The position numbers and the translations under genes were made by a program. Positions 15,964 to 24,929 of a stretch of 64,000 bases of DNA are shown one piece after another. The DNA comes from an uncultured Ruminococcus sp. (GTDB lineage: Bacteria; Bacillota; Clostridia; Oscillospirales; Acutalibacteraceae): NCBI GenBank assembly GCA_958403905.1, contig CATXZD010000007.1, positions 60,548-124,547 of the forward strand, given 5' to 3'. Within the stretch, counting starts at the first letter, position 1. Each line of letters starts with the position of its first letter. The notes beneath the pieces are model-generated. The model saw only the letters and a program-made list of their open reading frames with translations, searched no databases and was not told where the DNA came from.

Positions 15964-16419
15964 TCAATTATACTCTAAGTTATCAATATTATAATTCTTC
16001 AACAAAGAGTAATATTCTTTTAAAGCAGAAACAGCACCGATTTTGTCGTGTTCCTTGTAATTTCCGCATTCAATAGCGGTTGTTCCGGGAATTTCACCAA
16101 TGTGCTCACTGCATTTTTTTATCGTTTCTTTAATGAGATCAAGAGCCTGCTGGTGGCTTAAATTTCTCACGAGGAAATAAAACCCTGTTCTGCATCCCAT
16201 AGGGCCAAAATAAATTACGTTGTCGGCATGTTCACTGTTGCGTGCATATGTTGCAAAAAGGTGCTCAATAGTGTGCATAACGGCGGTTGGCAGAAACGGG
16301 GGCGTGTTCGGCTTCACAAAACGCATATCATACGTTGTGATGTCGCCGTCAATTCGTGAAATATATACTCCCGGATTTAGCGTGTTGTGGTTCACGGTGA
16401 AGCTTGCAATTCTTTTCAT
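15964..16419 (-). CDS. luxS: S-ribosylhomocysteine lyase LuxS
   Basis: The 151-residue iron/zinc enzyme converts S-ribosylhomocysteine to homocysteine and the AI-2 precursor DPD. It shows the metal motif HTIEHLFA, the catalytic Cys in GPMGCRTGFY and the third ligand Cys in ECGNYKEHD. The usual N-terminal SFxxDH is SFTVNH here. It is monocistronic with SD AAAGGA. With metY and cysK it supports recycling of homocysteine in the sulfur network of this cell. Confidence 0.95.
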   Translation of the reverse strand: MKRIASFTVNHNTLNPGVYISRIDGDITTYDMRFVKPNTPPFLPTAVMHTIEHLFATYARNSEHADNVIYFGPMGCRTGFYFLVRNLSHQQALDLIKETIKKCSEHIGEIPGTTAIECGNYKEHDKIGAVSALKEYYSLLKNYNIDNLEYN

Positions 16420-16501
16420 TATAATTTCAGTCCTTTAAAATAAAATATGATAGCCGAATCAATTAAGCTTAGATTAAATTTAATTAATATGCAATATGTT
16501 G

Positions 16502-17401
16502 TCAGTCGTAATCGGCAACGTTAGTAAAGCATATGTTCAAATCTACTGTACCCTCAATTCCGTCAACAGAGCCTGTTGCCGAATATTGCCACATTGAGAA
16601 CTCATAATAAAATGTGGGCACGTTTGCATATTCGCAGTACCAAATATCAATATCAGCAAGGCGTGACAGGTCGTACTTGAAGTAAAGCTCACGGCTCGGG
16701 GAATAGATAATAGGTGTGTAGCCGTTCTCCTTTACTCTGTCGCAGAATGCCCTTGCACACTCGGTAGCCTGACTTGCGCTTACGTTGTCTGTCCTTGCGT
16801 CGTCATCTTTGATGATTTCCCAGTCATAGGCTACGGGGTAGTCAAGCTTTATGTCGCCGAGGATTGTTTTTACATAATCAGCCTCTTCAACAGCCTCTTC
16901 GGTGCTGATTGCCTGTGAGAAGAAGTAAGCGCCTACCTTGATTCCCTCTGCTTTTGCACCGTTTATGTATTCAAGCGCTCTTTCGTCGGTATACATTTCA
17001 CCTTCGTCGCCGTATCCTCTGCCGCCTACTCTTATCATAGCAAAGTCAATTCCGCTTTCCTTTACCTTTTTCCAGTCAATGTCACCGCTGTAGGAGGACA
17101 CGTCAATTCCCTCGGTTGAGGCTGATTTTCCGTTTTCATTATAATATTTAAGGTTTGAATCAGCTGTAAAGTTGTTATTGTTAAGTTTGTTTACTGAAAC
17201 GCCGTCAAGCTCGGTAATCCATATTTCGCCAAGTGTGCTGTCGTTAATGTGAATTTTGTTTCCCGTTGTTTTGACGGTTGTGTCGGTGGCTTCAGTTTCA
17301 GACTGAGAGCTTGAACTGCCGGTGTTTTCATCTGAACATCCGCACATTGCCCCTGTAAGCAGTATAGCAGAAGCTATGAGCAGACAAGTTATCCTTTTCA
17401 T
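16502..17401 (-). CDS. GH25 lysozyme, putative lipoprotein
   Basis: The 299-residue protein starts with a signal sequence ending in a Cys-rich, atypical lipobox (LLTGAMCGCSDE), then a Ser/Thr-rich linker and a GH25 domain from about residue 97 (GIDVSSYSGDIDW, AMIRVGGRGYG, AYDWEI) to the end. The catalytic Asp/Glu positions of the family (DxS at the first strand, DWE) are present. GH25 enzymes cut the glycan strand of peptidoglycan. It is single, with SD GGAG, and is adjacent to other wall genes. Membrane anchoring through the Cys is likely but not certain. Confidence 0.9.
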   Translation of the reverse strand: MKRITCLLIASAILLTGAMCGCSDENTGSSSSQSETEATDTTVKTTGNKIHINDSTLGEIWITELDGVSVNKLNNNNFTADSNLKYYNENGKSASTEGIDVSSYSGDIDWKKVKESGIDFAMIRVGGRGYGDEGEMYTDERALEYINGAKAEGIKVGAYFFSQAISTEEAVEEADYVKTILGDIKLDYPVAYDWEIIKDDDARTDNVSASQATECARAFCDRVKENGYTPIIYSPSRELYFKYDLSRLADIDIWYCEYANVPTFYYEFSMWQYSATGSVDGIEGTVDLNICFTNVADYD

Positions 17402-17502
17402 ATTAATTCTCCGTTTCCTTATTATTTTGTAAAAACCCTTGAAATTATTAAAAGCATATCATATTTTTGTTTTTATGTAAATAAATTAAGTCGAAAATTG
17501 TA

Positions 17503-17531
17503 TTGAAAATTATGTGAAGATTAAGTATAAT
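17503..17531 (+). promoter_or_regulatory. Promoter
   Basis: TTGAAA (17503-17508) and TATAAT (17526-17531) are 17 bp apart, upstream of the 111-aa hypothetical gene. Confidence 0.65.
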
Positions 17532-17581
17532 AGATATATTATCCATTAAAATCCATATTTTAAAATAGTGGATATAGATTT

Positions 17582-17917
17582 GTGTTTTATGAAAGGTTGG
17601 TGAAACGGGTGAAAAGTGTCGGCGTCAGCGGTTATCGCAGAAAAACTAAAGAACAGCTTTTGAAAGAAATTGACGCCTGCAAATCACTTAGCCAGCTTTT
17701 TGCATTGATTCAGCATGAGGGAATTGTTATGAGGATGTACAGTCAGCCCGGCGCGTCAAACCTCACACCCAAAAAGCTTTATCCCAAGGAGATTATCGAC
17801 AACAAAGAAGATACCCCGTTTGAACGTATGCGTATAAAGGTTAAAAAAGCCGTTGAGCAGTATGACGAGAGGATTTCCTCCAGCGTTTGTCCCGATAATT
17901 TAAACGAGGAAAAATAG
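17582..17917 (+). CDS. Conserved-looking hypothetical protein
   Basis: The 111-residue protein is hydrophilic, without signal or membrane segments, and ends in a basic helix-rich region. The frame begins with GTG at 17582, but internal GTG codons at 17600 and 17609 follow a GAAAGG SD and may be the real start. A good promoter lies 50 bp upstream. No domain is recognised; it is not visibly linked to the flanking wall genes. Confidence 0.6.
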   Translation: MFYERLVKRVKSVGVSGYRRKTKEQLLKEIDACKSLSQLFALIQHEGIVMRMYSQPGASNLTPKKLYPKEIIDNKEDTPFERMRIKVKKAVEQYDERISSSVCPDNLNEEK

Positions 17918-18114
17918 ATTTATTATATTTCTAATTACGCAAAATTATCTTCGTTTTTCTATGATGACAAATGAATATACAATATTTATAAGAAAAACTG
18001 AAAAAATTAAAAAATATTTACATAAAAAAGCCTTTGTTTTTTGCAATATTTATTATATACTATTGATGTTAAATCTTGTTTAGCGATGATATATTGGAGA
18101 AAGAGGGAATCAGA

Positions 18115-19608
18115 ATGAAAAATAAATTTAAACGTGTTTTTTCAGCTTTGCTTGCTGTGATTACTGTGTTTTCCACATCTGCGGTGTTTAGTACAAGCGC
18201 ATATGCGGCTGAAAGCGAAACTTTGCCGGTTGTTTCGGGCGAATCTGTAGAAGGCGCAGAGGCAACAACAGAGCCTACAGAACCCGCAGAACAGCCGTCA
18301 ACAGCTGCAACCGAGCCGGCTACGGTTCCGACAACAGCTCCTGCTACTAAGCCGACAACAAAGCCTGCGCCTAAGGTAGGAAATGTTAAAAATATTGCAA
18401 AAACAAGCTTTTTAACTGACCAGATAGCACTTAAATGGGACAATGTAAGCGGAGCTTCGGGATATTATATATATTACAAAAATGCCGACAGCTCAAATAC
18501 GTTTAAGAAGATTGCCGAAGTAAAGTCAAATTCCTGCACCATTAAAAAGCTTTTGCATACAACTCAGTATCATTTTAAAATATCTGCATTTGTTGTTCAG
18601 GACGGTAAAAAGTACGAGGGTGCAGGCACTGTAAAGAAAACCGCCACTCAGGCAGGCAAGGTGCAAAATTTAAGAATGAACCGTTCTTCAAATGTAATTC
18701 AGTTTTCGTGGAATCGTAACTCAAAAGCAACGGGTTACAGAATATACCGTGCAAGCGGCAGCACAAACGGAAAATATGTACTTTATAAAACAATAAAGGG
18801 CAATTCTACAACTACTTATTCAGATACGAATGTTGAATTGGGTCGTGCATATTATTACAGCGTAAGACCGTATCGTGACCTTTACGGCACTACATACAAT
18901 GCTCCGTCGGTAAGCATAAAATTTATCTGCGGTATGTGCGCTGTGAACATCAATATGACGTCGCAGGTATCAAGGGTAAGTCTTACCTGGCACAAGAACA
19001 AGTATGCACAGGGCTATGATATCTATTATTCAACTTCAAGCAACGGCACATTCAAGAAGCTCGGAAGTACGACAAACGATTATTACAATACTCCGAGATT
19101 GTCAGACAAAAAGACATACTATTTCCGTGTTCAGCCCTATAAGCTTAACGGCGGCAATAAGACTAAAGTGGTAGGAACTTATGTAACACGTTCAAAGACA
19201 GTTACTAAAAATGCTTACGGTACAAATTTCGGTAATACATATATTGAAATCAGCATTAAGCAGCAGCATATGTGGTATTACCGCAACGGCGAGCTTTACT
19301 GCCATACAAATGTTGTAACGGGTAAAGATGACGGTTATCACAACACACCAAAGGGTGCATACTCAATCTGGCAGCGTCAATCACCGACAACGCTTGTAGG
19401 TGCAGGATATTCGTCATATGTAAACTATTGGATGGCATTTACGTATAATGGCGTCGGAATTCACGATGCGAGCTGGCGTTCAAACAGCGAGTACGGCGGA
19501 ACGACCTACAAGCGCAATGGCTCACACGGGTGTGTAAACACACCCTACAACGCAGTAAAGAAGATTTATCAGAAAGCCGGAATCGGCACAAGGGTTGTTG
19601 TTTATTGA
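18115..19608 (+). CDS. Secreted L,D-transpeptidase with three fibronectin III repeats
   Basis: The 497-residue protein has a signal peptide (cleavage near AYA-AES), a Thr/Pro/Glu-rich linker, three FnIII-type modules (about residues 90-345) and a C-terminal YkuD domain (about 375-497) with the catalytic motif HGCVN preceded by GIHDASW. It would make or edit 3-3 crosslinks or attach proteins to peptidoglycan. The start at 18115 follows SD GAGGGA; the longer frame from 18076 has none. A shared terminator separates it from the convergent deacetylase gene. All active-site residues seem present. Confidence 0.92.
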   Translation: MKNKFKRVFSALLAVITVFSTSAVFSTSAYAAESETLPVVSGESVEGAEATTEPTEPAEQPSTAATEPATVPTTAPATKPTTKPAPKVGNVKNIAKTSFLTDQIALKWDNVSGASGYYIYYKNADSSNTFKKIAEVKSNSCTIKKLLHTTQYHFKISAFVVQDGKKYEGAGTVKKTATQAGKVQNLRMNRSSNVIQFSWNRNSKATGYRIYRASGSTNGKYVLYKTIKGNSTTTYSDTNVELGRAYYYSVRPYRDLYGTTYNAPSVSIKFICGMCAVNINMTSQVSRVSLTWHKNKYAQGYDIYYSTSSNGTFKKLGSTTNDYYNTPRLSDKKTYYFRVQPYKLNGGNKTKVVGTYVTRSKTVTKNAYGTNFGNTYIEISIKQQHMWYYRNGELYCHTNVVTGKDDGYHNTPKGAYSIWQRQSPTTLVGAGYSSYVNYWMAFTYNGVGIHDASWRSNSEYGGTTYKRNGSHGCVNTPYNAVKKIYQKAGIGTRVVVY

Positions 19609-19629
19609 TAGATAACTAAATAATACAAA

Positions 19630-19665
19630 AACGGGACTGTTTATTGACAGCCCCGTATTTTTGTT
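19630..19665. terminator. Bidirectional terminator
   Basis: ACGGGACTGT and ACAGCCCCGT arms have T-rich tails on both strands, ending the L,D-transpeptidase and deacetylase transcripts. Confidence 0.88.
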
Positions 19666-19671
19666 TTTGGT

Positions 19672-20475
19672 TCAATTCTGTTGAGATGCAGTGACAGCAG
19701 TTGTTGTGTTTTGTTTTGGGCACATCTTGCCTTCAACGTCGGTGTAGTATTCGCCTTTTAGGAGTATTTGAGAAATCGGAACAATTTCATAGCCCTTTTC
19801 CTTGATTCCCTCAATTACCATAGGGAGTGCTTCGGGAGTGTTTTTTGCTCCGTTGTGCATAAGTATAATGCTGCCGTCTTTTAGTTTGCTGACGATATTT
19901 TTGGTAATCTGTTCGGGAGTAGGGTCTTTCCAGTCGAGTGAATCAACGTCCCACTGAACGCAATACATATTGCATCCGTTTACTGATTTTACAACATCGT
20001 TATTATAGTCGCCGTAGGGCGCACGAAACAGGGTAGGCATTTTGCCTGTAATCTTCTTGATTTTTTCGTTGCAGGACTGAATCTGCCCTGTCATATCCGA
20101 AGTTGACATCTGGGTCATATGTGGATGAGTGTTGCTGTGATTACCTATGTCGTGTCCTTTGTCAGAAATTTTCTTTACGCTTTCGGGGTATTTGTCAACC
20201 CAATCTCCGACAAGGAAAAAAGTTGTCTTAACCTTGTATTTATCAAGGGTGTCAAGAAGATTGTCGGTTTGTTCGTTGCCCCATGCGGCGTCAAACGAAA
20301 GAGCAACCTGCTTTTTGTCGGTTTCTACATAATAAATGGGGATTTCACGGGGCGTTGAAGCTGTCTGAACTGCTCTGACAGTTGAAGTTATTGCAATTGC
20401 CGCCGTAACTGCACCAATTAAAAGACAGAATCCGATTGAAATAAGACTGCGCTTTGTGAGAATTAATAAACGCAT
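19672..20475 (-). CDS. Polysaccharide deacetylase, PdaB-like
   Basis: The 267-residue protein has an N-terminal membrane anchor or signal (about residues 8-33) and a NodB domain. The motif FDAAWGNEQT replaces the usual FDDGP, as in sporulation PdaB enzymes; the metal ligands are in HSNTHPHM and the arginine motif in FRAPYGDYN. It would deacetylate N-acetylglucosamine or muramic residues outside the membrane. SD GGAGGGG precedes the ATG. A spore-cortex role is possible from the PdaB resemblance and the presence of sporulation regulators, but is not shown. Confidence 0.9.
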   Translation of the reverse strand: MRLLILTKRSLISIGFCLLIGAVTAAIAITSTVRAVQTASTPREIPIYYVETDKKQVALSFDAAWGNEQTDNLLDTLDKYKVKTTFFLVGDWVDKYPESVKKISDKGHDIGNHSNTHPHMTQMSTSDMTGQIQSCNEKIKKITGKMPTLFRAPYGDYNNDVVKSVNGCNMYCVQWDVDSLDWKDPTPEQITKNIVSKLKDGSIILMHNGAKNTPEALPMVIEGIKEKGYEIVPISQILLKGEYYTDVEGKMCPKQNTTTAVTASQQN

Positions 20476-20786
20476 AAAATCCCCTCCGATAAATTGTATG
20501 AGAAATAAATGCTGATTATGAAAGAAATTTTATGCCGAGTTCAAAGGCAACGTTTTATTTATATTCATCCGTTTCCAAATATATCAATTTTAAATTCGGA
20601 CACATTAGTTATCCGATATAGCTAATCTATCCGTCTCGATTTGCGTGTCGAGGCACTCGACCGAACGCAGTTCACCGCTACAGTATTTAAACGAGGTTTG
20701 TTTATTACTTACTTACAGGACGATTAAAAAAAGGTTCTATAATAAATGTTGGGGTAATAACAAACGGAACCTTAATAAAGTTCTGC

Positions 20787-20887
20787 GTAGAGGACGGCTT
20801 CCAGACGTCCCAAAACCTTGTCTTAAGATGTCGTTTTCCCTGATTGCTGTTGGCAATCAGACGGGACGTCAGGGATGCCGTCCCTTA
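20787..20887. repeat. Palindromic repeat inside the MITE (GGACGGC type)
   Basis: Left arm AGGACGGCTTCCAGACGTCCC pairs with the right arm containing GGGACGTC and GCCGTCCCT (20863-20887). A central hairpin CTGATTGC/GCAATCAG lies between. It resembles GC-rich REP-like palindromes of gut Clostridia. Confidence 0.65.
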
Positions 20888-20943
20888 CTACCTTGTAAAA
20901 TCTAAAAATTCACACTTGAAAACGATAATGCTGAATCATATAT

Positions 20944-21022
20944 TGTAGGGAACAGTCTTGACTGTTCCGCAGGACTACAGATAACCCTTGTGTAATCGGA
21001 ACGGTCAAGACCGTTCCCTACA
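20944..21022. repeat. Palindromic repeat inside the MITE (GGAACGGTC type)
   Basis: The left arm TGTAGGGAACAGTCTTGACT and following GTTCCG mirror the right arm CGGAACGGTCAAGACCGTTC and CCTACA. Each arm is itself self-complementary (GGAACaGTC/GACtGTTCC), giving a double-hairpin. Confidence 0.7.
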
Positions 21023-21180
21023 TTAAAATTGATTTAATTATCATTCCTGATTTGACAACTTTTAGCATTAACACTGTACTACGAATACCAAAAGATAACT
21101 TCAGTAATACTCTAAAATTCCAAATTTTAAAATAAGCTATTCTTCTTTATATTTTACCCCAACTATTGACATTGAACCTA

Positions 21181-21216
21181 AAAAAAGAAACACGGCAGAC
21201 GTAAAGTCTGTCGTGT
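21181..21216 (-). terminator. Terminator of zinc-ribbon gene
   Basis: ACACGGCAGAC and GTCTGTCGTGT arms; on the minus strand a TTTCTTTTTTT run follows. The T-run overlaps the right copy of the MITE target duplication. Confidence 0.8.
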
Positions 21217-21247
21217 ACAGTGCAAAAATAATTTAAGTATAAATATA

Positions 21248-21529
21248 TTATTCAGCAGCTGCTTTTCTCTTTGCGAAGCAATCGCTGCAGTAATAGCTCT
21301 TGCCCTCCATCGGCTGGAAAGGAATCTTTGCAGGACCGCCGCATTCAGCACATGTTGTTTCAAAATACTGACGTTCTGCTTTAGCAGCGTTCTTGCGTGC
21401 CTGTCTGCATTCTTTGCAACGCTGCGGCTCATTTACAAAACCTTTTTCAGCGTAAAATTCCTGCTCGCCTGCGGTGAAAACAAATTCGTTTCCACATTCT
21501 TTGCAAATGAGTGTCTTGTCTTCGTACAT
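21248..21529 (-). CDS. Zinc-ribbon protein
   Basis: The 93-residue protein has CKECGNEF at residues 9-16, CKEC near 38-41, CAECGG near 60 and CSDC near 82, giving two treble-clef or zinc-ribbon units of the small 'CxxC-x-CxxC' zinc-binding family. It is cytoplasmic and Lys/Glu-rich. It lies 65 bp after the SigH-like gene on the same strand and may be co-transcribed with it. The function is unknown; nucleic-acid or protein binding is usual for such ribbons. Confidence 0.85.
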   Translation of the reverse strand: MYEDKTLICKECGNEFVFTAGEQEFYAEKGFVNEPQRCKECRQARKNAAKAERQYFETTCAECGGPAKIPFQPMEGKSYYCSDCFAKRKAAAE

Positions 21530-21594
21530 TGGATTTTACCTCTCTTTGGTATAATTATAATTTCGTCCCGTGCGGAGTTGCACCGCAAAACTAT

Positions 21595-22185
21595 TCAGGA
21601 CATATCTATATTGCAGATTTTTCTGCGAGCTCTTTGCAGAGCATTATCGGCGGATTTTTCGGAAATTGAAAGCTTTTTTGAAATTTCTTTATAGCTTAAA
21701 CCGTTGCCGTACAACATAACAACCTCAAATTCAGTCTTTGAAAGCACGGTTTTAAGCTTGTTAAGAGCCATTTTAAGGTGCTCACGGCACATCAAAAGCT
21801 CCTCGGGTGTCTGCGACAAATCTTCAAGCTTATCACCCAAAGCGTCAAGTTGAACAAGCGCTGATTTAGGCACTGCCTTTTGTGTGCTGTTTCGGCGAAT
21901 TATTGAAATAAACCTGCGCTCAACAATAACTGACATATAGTTTTTAAAGCCTGAATTTCCTTTTTCGTCAAAAGTGCGGCAAGCGTATAAAAGAGCAAGC
22001 AGCCCCTCCTGAACAAAATCGTTTTGCTCATAACCTTCGGCAGAGTATTTATGCGCAATAAAGTTGATTGTATTCAAATAGCGCATTGCAAGTTCATTAA
22101 ATGCGTTGTCATCGCCGTTTTTAGAAAGTGCAGCAAGTTCGTTGTCATTGAGTGAGTTGTAGCATGGATATGTGCTTTCACTCAT
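21595..22185 (-). CDS. SigH-like RNA polymerase sigma factor
   Basis: The 196-residue sigma-70 factor has region 2 (DFVQEGLLALLYACRTFDEKGNSGFKNYMSVIVERR, about residues 57-92) and region 4 (KTEFEVVMLYGNGLSYKEISKKLSISEKSADNALQRARRKI, about 150-190), the layout of Bacillus SigH, which controls entry into sporulation and stationary phase. SD GAGGTGAG lies upstream of the ATG. Together with the Spo0A-like and PdaB-like genes it suggests a sporulation-competent lineage. Assignment to SigH rather than another small sigma is moderately sure. Confidence 0.85.
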   Translation of the reverse strand: MSESTYPCYNSLNDNELAALSKNGDDNAFNELAMRYLNTINFIAHKYSAEGYEQNDFVQEGLLALLYACRTFDEKGNSGFKNYMSVIVERRFISIIRRNSTQKAVPKSALVQLDALGDKLEDLSQTPEELLMCREHLKMALNKLKTVLSKTEFEVVMLYGNGLSYKEISKKLSISEKSADNALQRARRKICNIDMS

Positions 22186-22344
22186 TTTCTCACCTCTGGC
22201 AATTCTAATCTACTCAAATATAATATATTACAAAAAGTGAAAAATGTCAACGGGAGTTTTGTATTTTCTGTAAAATTGCATTATTAATATAATAAATTTT
22301 ATGAAAAATAGATAACATTTTGTCAAAATACAGCGAGTTTCTAC

Positions 22345-22373
22345 TTGTAAAAAATCGCTTATAATGATATAAT
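22345..22373 (+). promoter_or_regulatory. Promoter of yifB-like gene
   Basis: TTGTAA (22345-22350) and TATAAT (22368-22373) are 17 bp apart, about 38 bp before the ATG. Confidence 0.7.
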
Positions 22374-22410
22374 TTTCTAAAAGTATAAAAAAAGAGAGGC
22401 AAAGCGGTTT

Positions 22411-23943
22411 ATGGTAGTACGGTGTAACAGCTTCGGAATAAACGGAATGGACGGTTATAAGGTTGAAATCGAGGCGTCAATGCAGAGTGGTCTGCCGGGG
22501 TTTGATATGGTCGGTCTTCCTGACGCCGCCGTGCGTGAAAGCCGTGACAGAGTAAAAAGTGCGCTCAAAAACTGCGGCTTCAGACTGCCTTCAGCGCATA
22601 TCATTCTCAATCTTGCTCCTGCGGATATAAAAAAGGAAGGCCCGATTTATGACTTGCCGATTTGCGTTGCATTGTTGAAACTTACAGGGCAGATTGTTTC
22701 CGATATTTCCGATTGTGCTTTTATTGGTGAACTTTCACTTGGAGGGGAAACAAGGGGAGTTAACGGTGTTCTGCCAATGGTAATTAAGGCGAGAGAGTGT
22801 AAAATCAAGAAAATCTTTGTTCCATACGAAAACGTCAGTGAGGCGTCTGTGGTTGACGGAATCGAGGTTTATTCCGTAAGAGAAATAGTCGAGCTTAAAA
22901 ATATTCTCAACGGCAATGAAAATGTTCAACCTGCAATGCCGAAAGTGCACAATACCGAACACTCGGCTGGATTTATTCCCGACTTTTCACAGGTAAAGGG
23001 GCAGTTTGAGGCAAAGCGTGCGCTTGAAATTGCCGCCGCAGGAGGTCATAACATATTGCTTATCGGTCCTCCGGGTTCAGGCAAAAGTATGCTTGCAAAG
23101 CGTGTGCCGTCAATTCTGCCCGATATGACGTTTGATGAGATGATTGAAACTACAAAAATCCACTCAATAGCAGGCGTACTGCACCGTGACGGACTTGTTG
23201 AAACACGGCCTTTTCGTTCACCTCACCACACCGTAACGGCAGTTGGACTTGGCGGAGGAGGAACGGGGAGCATAAAACCCGGCGAGGTGTCGCTTGCACA
23301 TAACGGTGTGCTTTTTCTTGATGAATTGCCCGAATTTTCACGCAATGCTCTTGAGGTTTTAAGACAGCCTATTGAGGATTCGCAAATTACCATTTCACGT
23401 TCGGGGCAAAATTGTACATACCCCTGTTCAATAATGGTGGTTGCGGCAATGAATCCCTGCCCGTGCGGTTATTACGGTGACGGAACAAACCGCTGTACCT
23501 GCTCGGACGTAAAAATCAAGCGTTATCTGAACCGAATTTCAGGGCCTTTGCTTGACCGATTTGATATTCACGTTGAAGTGCCGCCCGTAAAATTTGATGA
23601 GCTCAGAAGCACTGAGCTAACAGAAAGCTCTGCTAAAATTAAAAAGCGTGTTGACCTTGCAAGAGAAATTCAGCGTGAACGCTTTAAGGGCAGTTCAACG
23701 CTCTGCAACGCAAAAATCAACGCAGAGCAGTTTGAAAAAGCTTGCGTTATCGACAAAGCGGCCGAAGGTACCCTGAAAGATGCATTTGAAAGCCTTGGGC
23801 TTACCGCAAGAGCGTATGACAGAGTATTAAAGGTTGCAAGAACAATTGCAGATTTGGAGCAGTCGGAGGTTATCCGCTCCGAACACGTGCTTGAAGCTGT
23901 GCAGTACAGAAGCCTTGACCGAAAGTACTGGTCGGCAACGTAA
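22411..23943 (+). CDS. YifB/ComM-family Mg-chelatase-like AAA+ ATPase
   Basis: The 510-residue protein has the N-terminal ChlI-like domain (GLPGFDMVGLPDAAVRESRDRVKSAL), AAA+ Walker A GPPGSGKSMLAKR (about residue 215), Walker B FLDELPEF and the ChlI C-terminal region with a Cys-rich insert (NPCPCGYYGD, CTCSD). ComM helicases promote branch migration during natural transformation in other bacteria; whether this role applies here is inference. SD AGAGAGG precedes the ATG. It starts a run of same-strand genes. Confidence 0.92.
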   Translation: MVVRCNSFGINGMDGYKVEIEASMQSGLPGFDMVGLPDAAVRESRDRVKSALKNCGFRLPSAHIILNLAPADIKKEGPIYDLPICVALLKLTGQIVSDISDCAFIGELSLGGETRGVNGVLPMVIKARECKIKKIFVPYENVSEASVVDGIEVYSVREIVELKNILNGNENVQPAMPKVHNTEHSAGFIPDFSQVKGQFEAKRALEIAAAGGHNILLIGPPGSGKSMLAKRVPSILPDMTFDEMIETTKIHSIAGVLHRDGLVETRPFRSPHHTVTAVGLGGGGTGSIKPGEVSLAHNGVLFLDELPEFSRNALEVLRQPIEDSQITISRSGQNCTYPCSIMVVAAMNPCPCGYYGDGTNRCTCSDVKIKRYLNRISGPLLDRFDIHVEVPPVKFDELRSTELTESSAKIKKRVDLAREIQRERFKGSSTLCNAKINAEQFEKACVIDKAAEGTLKDAFESLGLTARAYDRVLKVARTIADLEQSEVIRSEHVLEAVQYRSLDRKYWSAT

Positions 23944-24063
23944 TATTCTCAAAATGTATTCTATTAAAATTTGTCTTTTAAACACTATTATTTTATGGTA
24001 TAATAAATTTGCAGATTTGCTGATTTTCTGCGGAAGTTAAATAAAACTTTGGAGGTAAAAATT

Positions 24064-24261
24064 ATGGCTATAACAAAAAATTCAATCATCGGTGACGTTC
24101 TTGACAAACACCCTGAAACAGCAGAGCTTTTCTTCAGCATCGGTATGCACTGCCTTGGCTGTCCTGCTTCAAGAGGAGAAACAATTGAAGAGGCTTGTAT
24201 GGTTCACGGCGCAGACGTTGACGCTTTGATTAACTCACTCAACGAAGCTGTTGGCGAATGA
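24064..24261 (+). CDS. DUF1858 domain protein
   Basis: The 65-residue protein matches the small DUF1858 fold (DVLDKHPETAELFFSIGMHCLGCPASRGETIEEACMVHG) with a CxxC pair, as in the N-terminal part of ScdA-type proteins. The start at 24064 follows SD TGGAGGTAAAA; the longer frame merely reads through the SD. It overlaps trmK by 4 bp (ATGA). A redox or hybrid-cluster role is suggested by the Cys pair but not established. Confidence 0.88.
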   Translation: MAITKNSIIGDVLDKHPETAELFFSIGMHCLGCPASRGETIEEACMVHGADVDALINSLNEAVGE

Positions 24262-24929
24262 GTACATCAGCTTCACAGCTTGATAATCGTTTAAAGCTCT
24301 GTTCGGACTTTGTCCGAAAAGGAGCAAAGCTTGCTGACATCGGCACAGACCATGCGTATTTACCCGTGTGGCTGTGCCGTATTGGCAGATGTCCGAGTGC
24401 ACTTGCTGCCGACATAAACCCCGAGCCTCTTAAACGCGGCGAGGGTACGATTATCGAGTCGGGATTCAGCGACAGAATTGAAACACGGTTAAGCGATGGA
24501 CTTAAAGAGATAAGGCGTGACGAAGCCGATGATATTGTAATTGCAGGAATGGGCGGAGAGTTGATTGCAAAAATCCTCTCTGAGTGCTCATTTGCAACCG
24601 ACAGTTCAAAACACTTTATTTTACAGCCAATGACAAGAAGTGAAGTCCTTATTGCGTGGCTGTGTGAAAACGGCTTTAAAATAATTAAGCAGGATTGCTG
24701 CGTCGCATCGTGTAGATGCTACACGGTGCTTCTTGTTAAATATACAGGTGAAAAGAACAGCGCTGATGAGCTTTACTGCTACCTTGGAGAGCTTTCGCCG
24801 AAAAATAACGAAACGCATCTTCGCTTTTTAGAAGGTCATTTAAACAGACTTTTAAAACAAGCTGCCGGAGATGTGCGTTTTGCTGTGCTTGCAGACAGGT
24901 TACGGGAGAAAATTTATGACAACGATTAA
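24258..24929 (+). CDS. trmK: tRNA (adenine(22)-N1)-methyltransferase
   Basis: The 223-residue SAM enzyme of the TrmK family methylates A22 of tRNA. It has the SAM motif ADIGTDHAYLPVWL (about residues 22-35) and the family sequence IVIAGMGGELIAKIL, LQPMTRSEVLIAWL. It overlaps the DUF1858 gene by 4 bp and the nif3-like gene by 14 bp; TrmK next to Nif3 is a conserved pair in Firmicutes. Length is normal. Confidence 0.92.
   Translation: MSTSASQLDNRLKLCSDFVRKGAKLADIGTDHAYLPVWLCRIGRCPSALAADINPEPLKRGEGTIIESGFSDRIETRLSDGLKEIRRDEADDIVIAGMGGELIAKILSECSFATDSSKHFILQPMTRSEVLIAWLCENGFKIIKQDCCVASCRCYTVLLVKYTGEKNSADELYCYLGELSPKNNETHLRFLEGHLNRLLKQAAGDVRFAVLADRLREKIYDND

Larger units (their letters stand above)
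20733..21178. mobile_element. MITE-like element with 8-bp target duplication (ISL3-type ends)
   Basis: The 446-bp element has imperfect terminal inverted repeats starting GGTTC and sharing GTTGGGGTAA (about 20 of 27 positions match). It is flanked by a perfect 8-bp direct repeat TAAAAAAA at 20725-20732 and 21179-21186. Ends starting GG and 8-bp duplications are typical of ISL3-family insertions. It has no transposase ORF, so it is non-autonomous. It inserted into the T-run of the terminator of the zinc-ribbon gene and carries two further palindromes. The rest of 20476-21247 has no gene. Confidence 0.75.
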
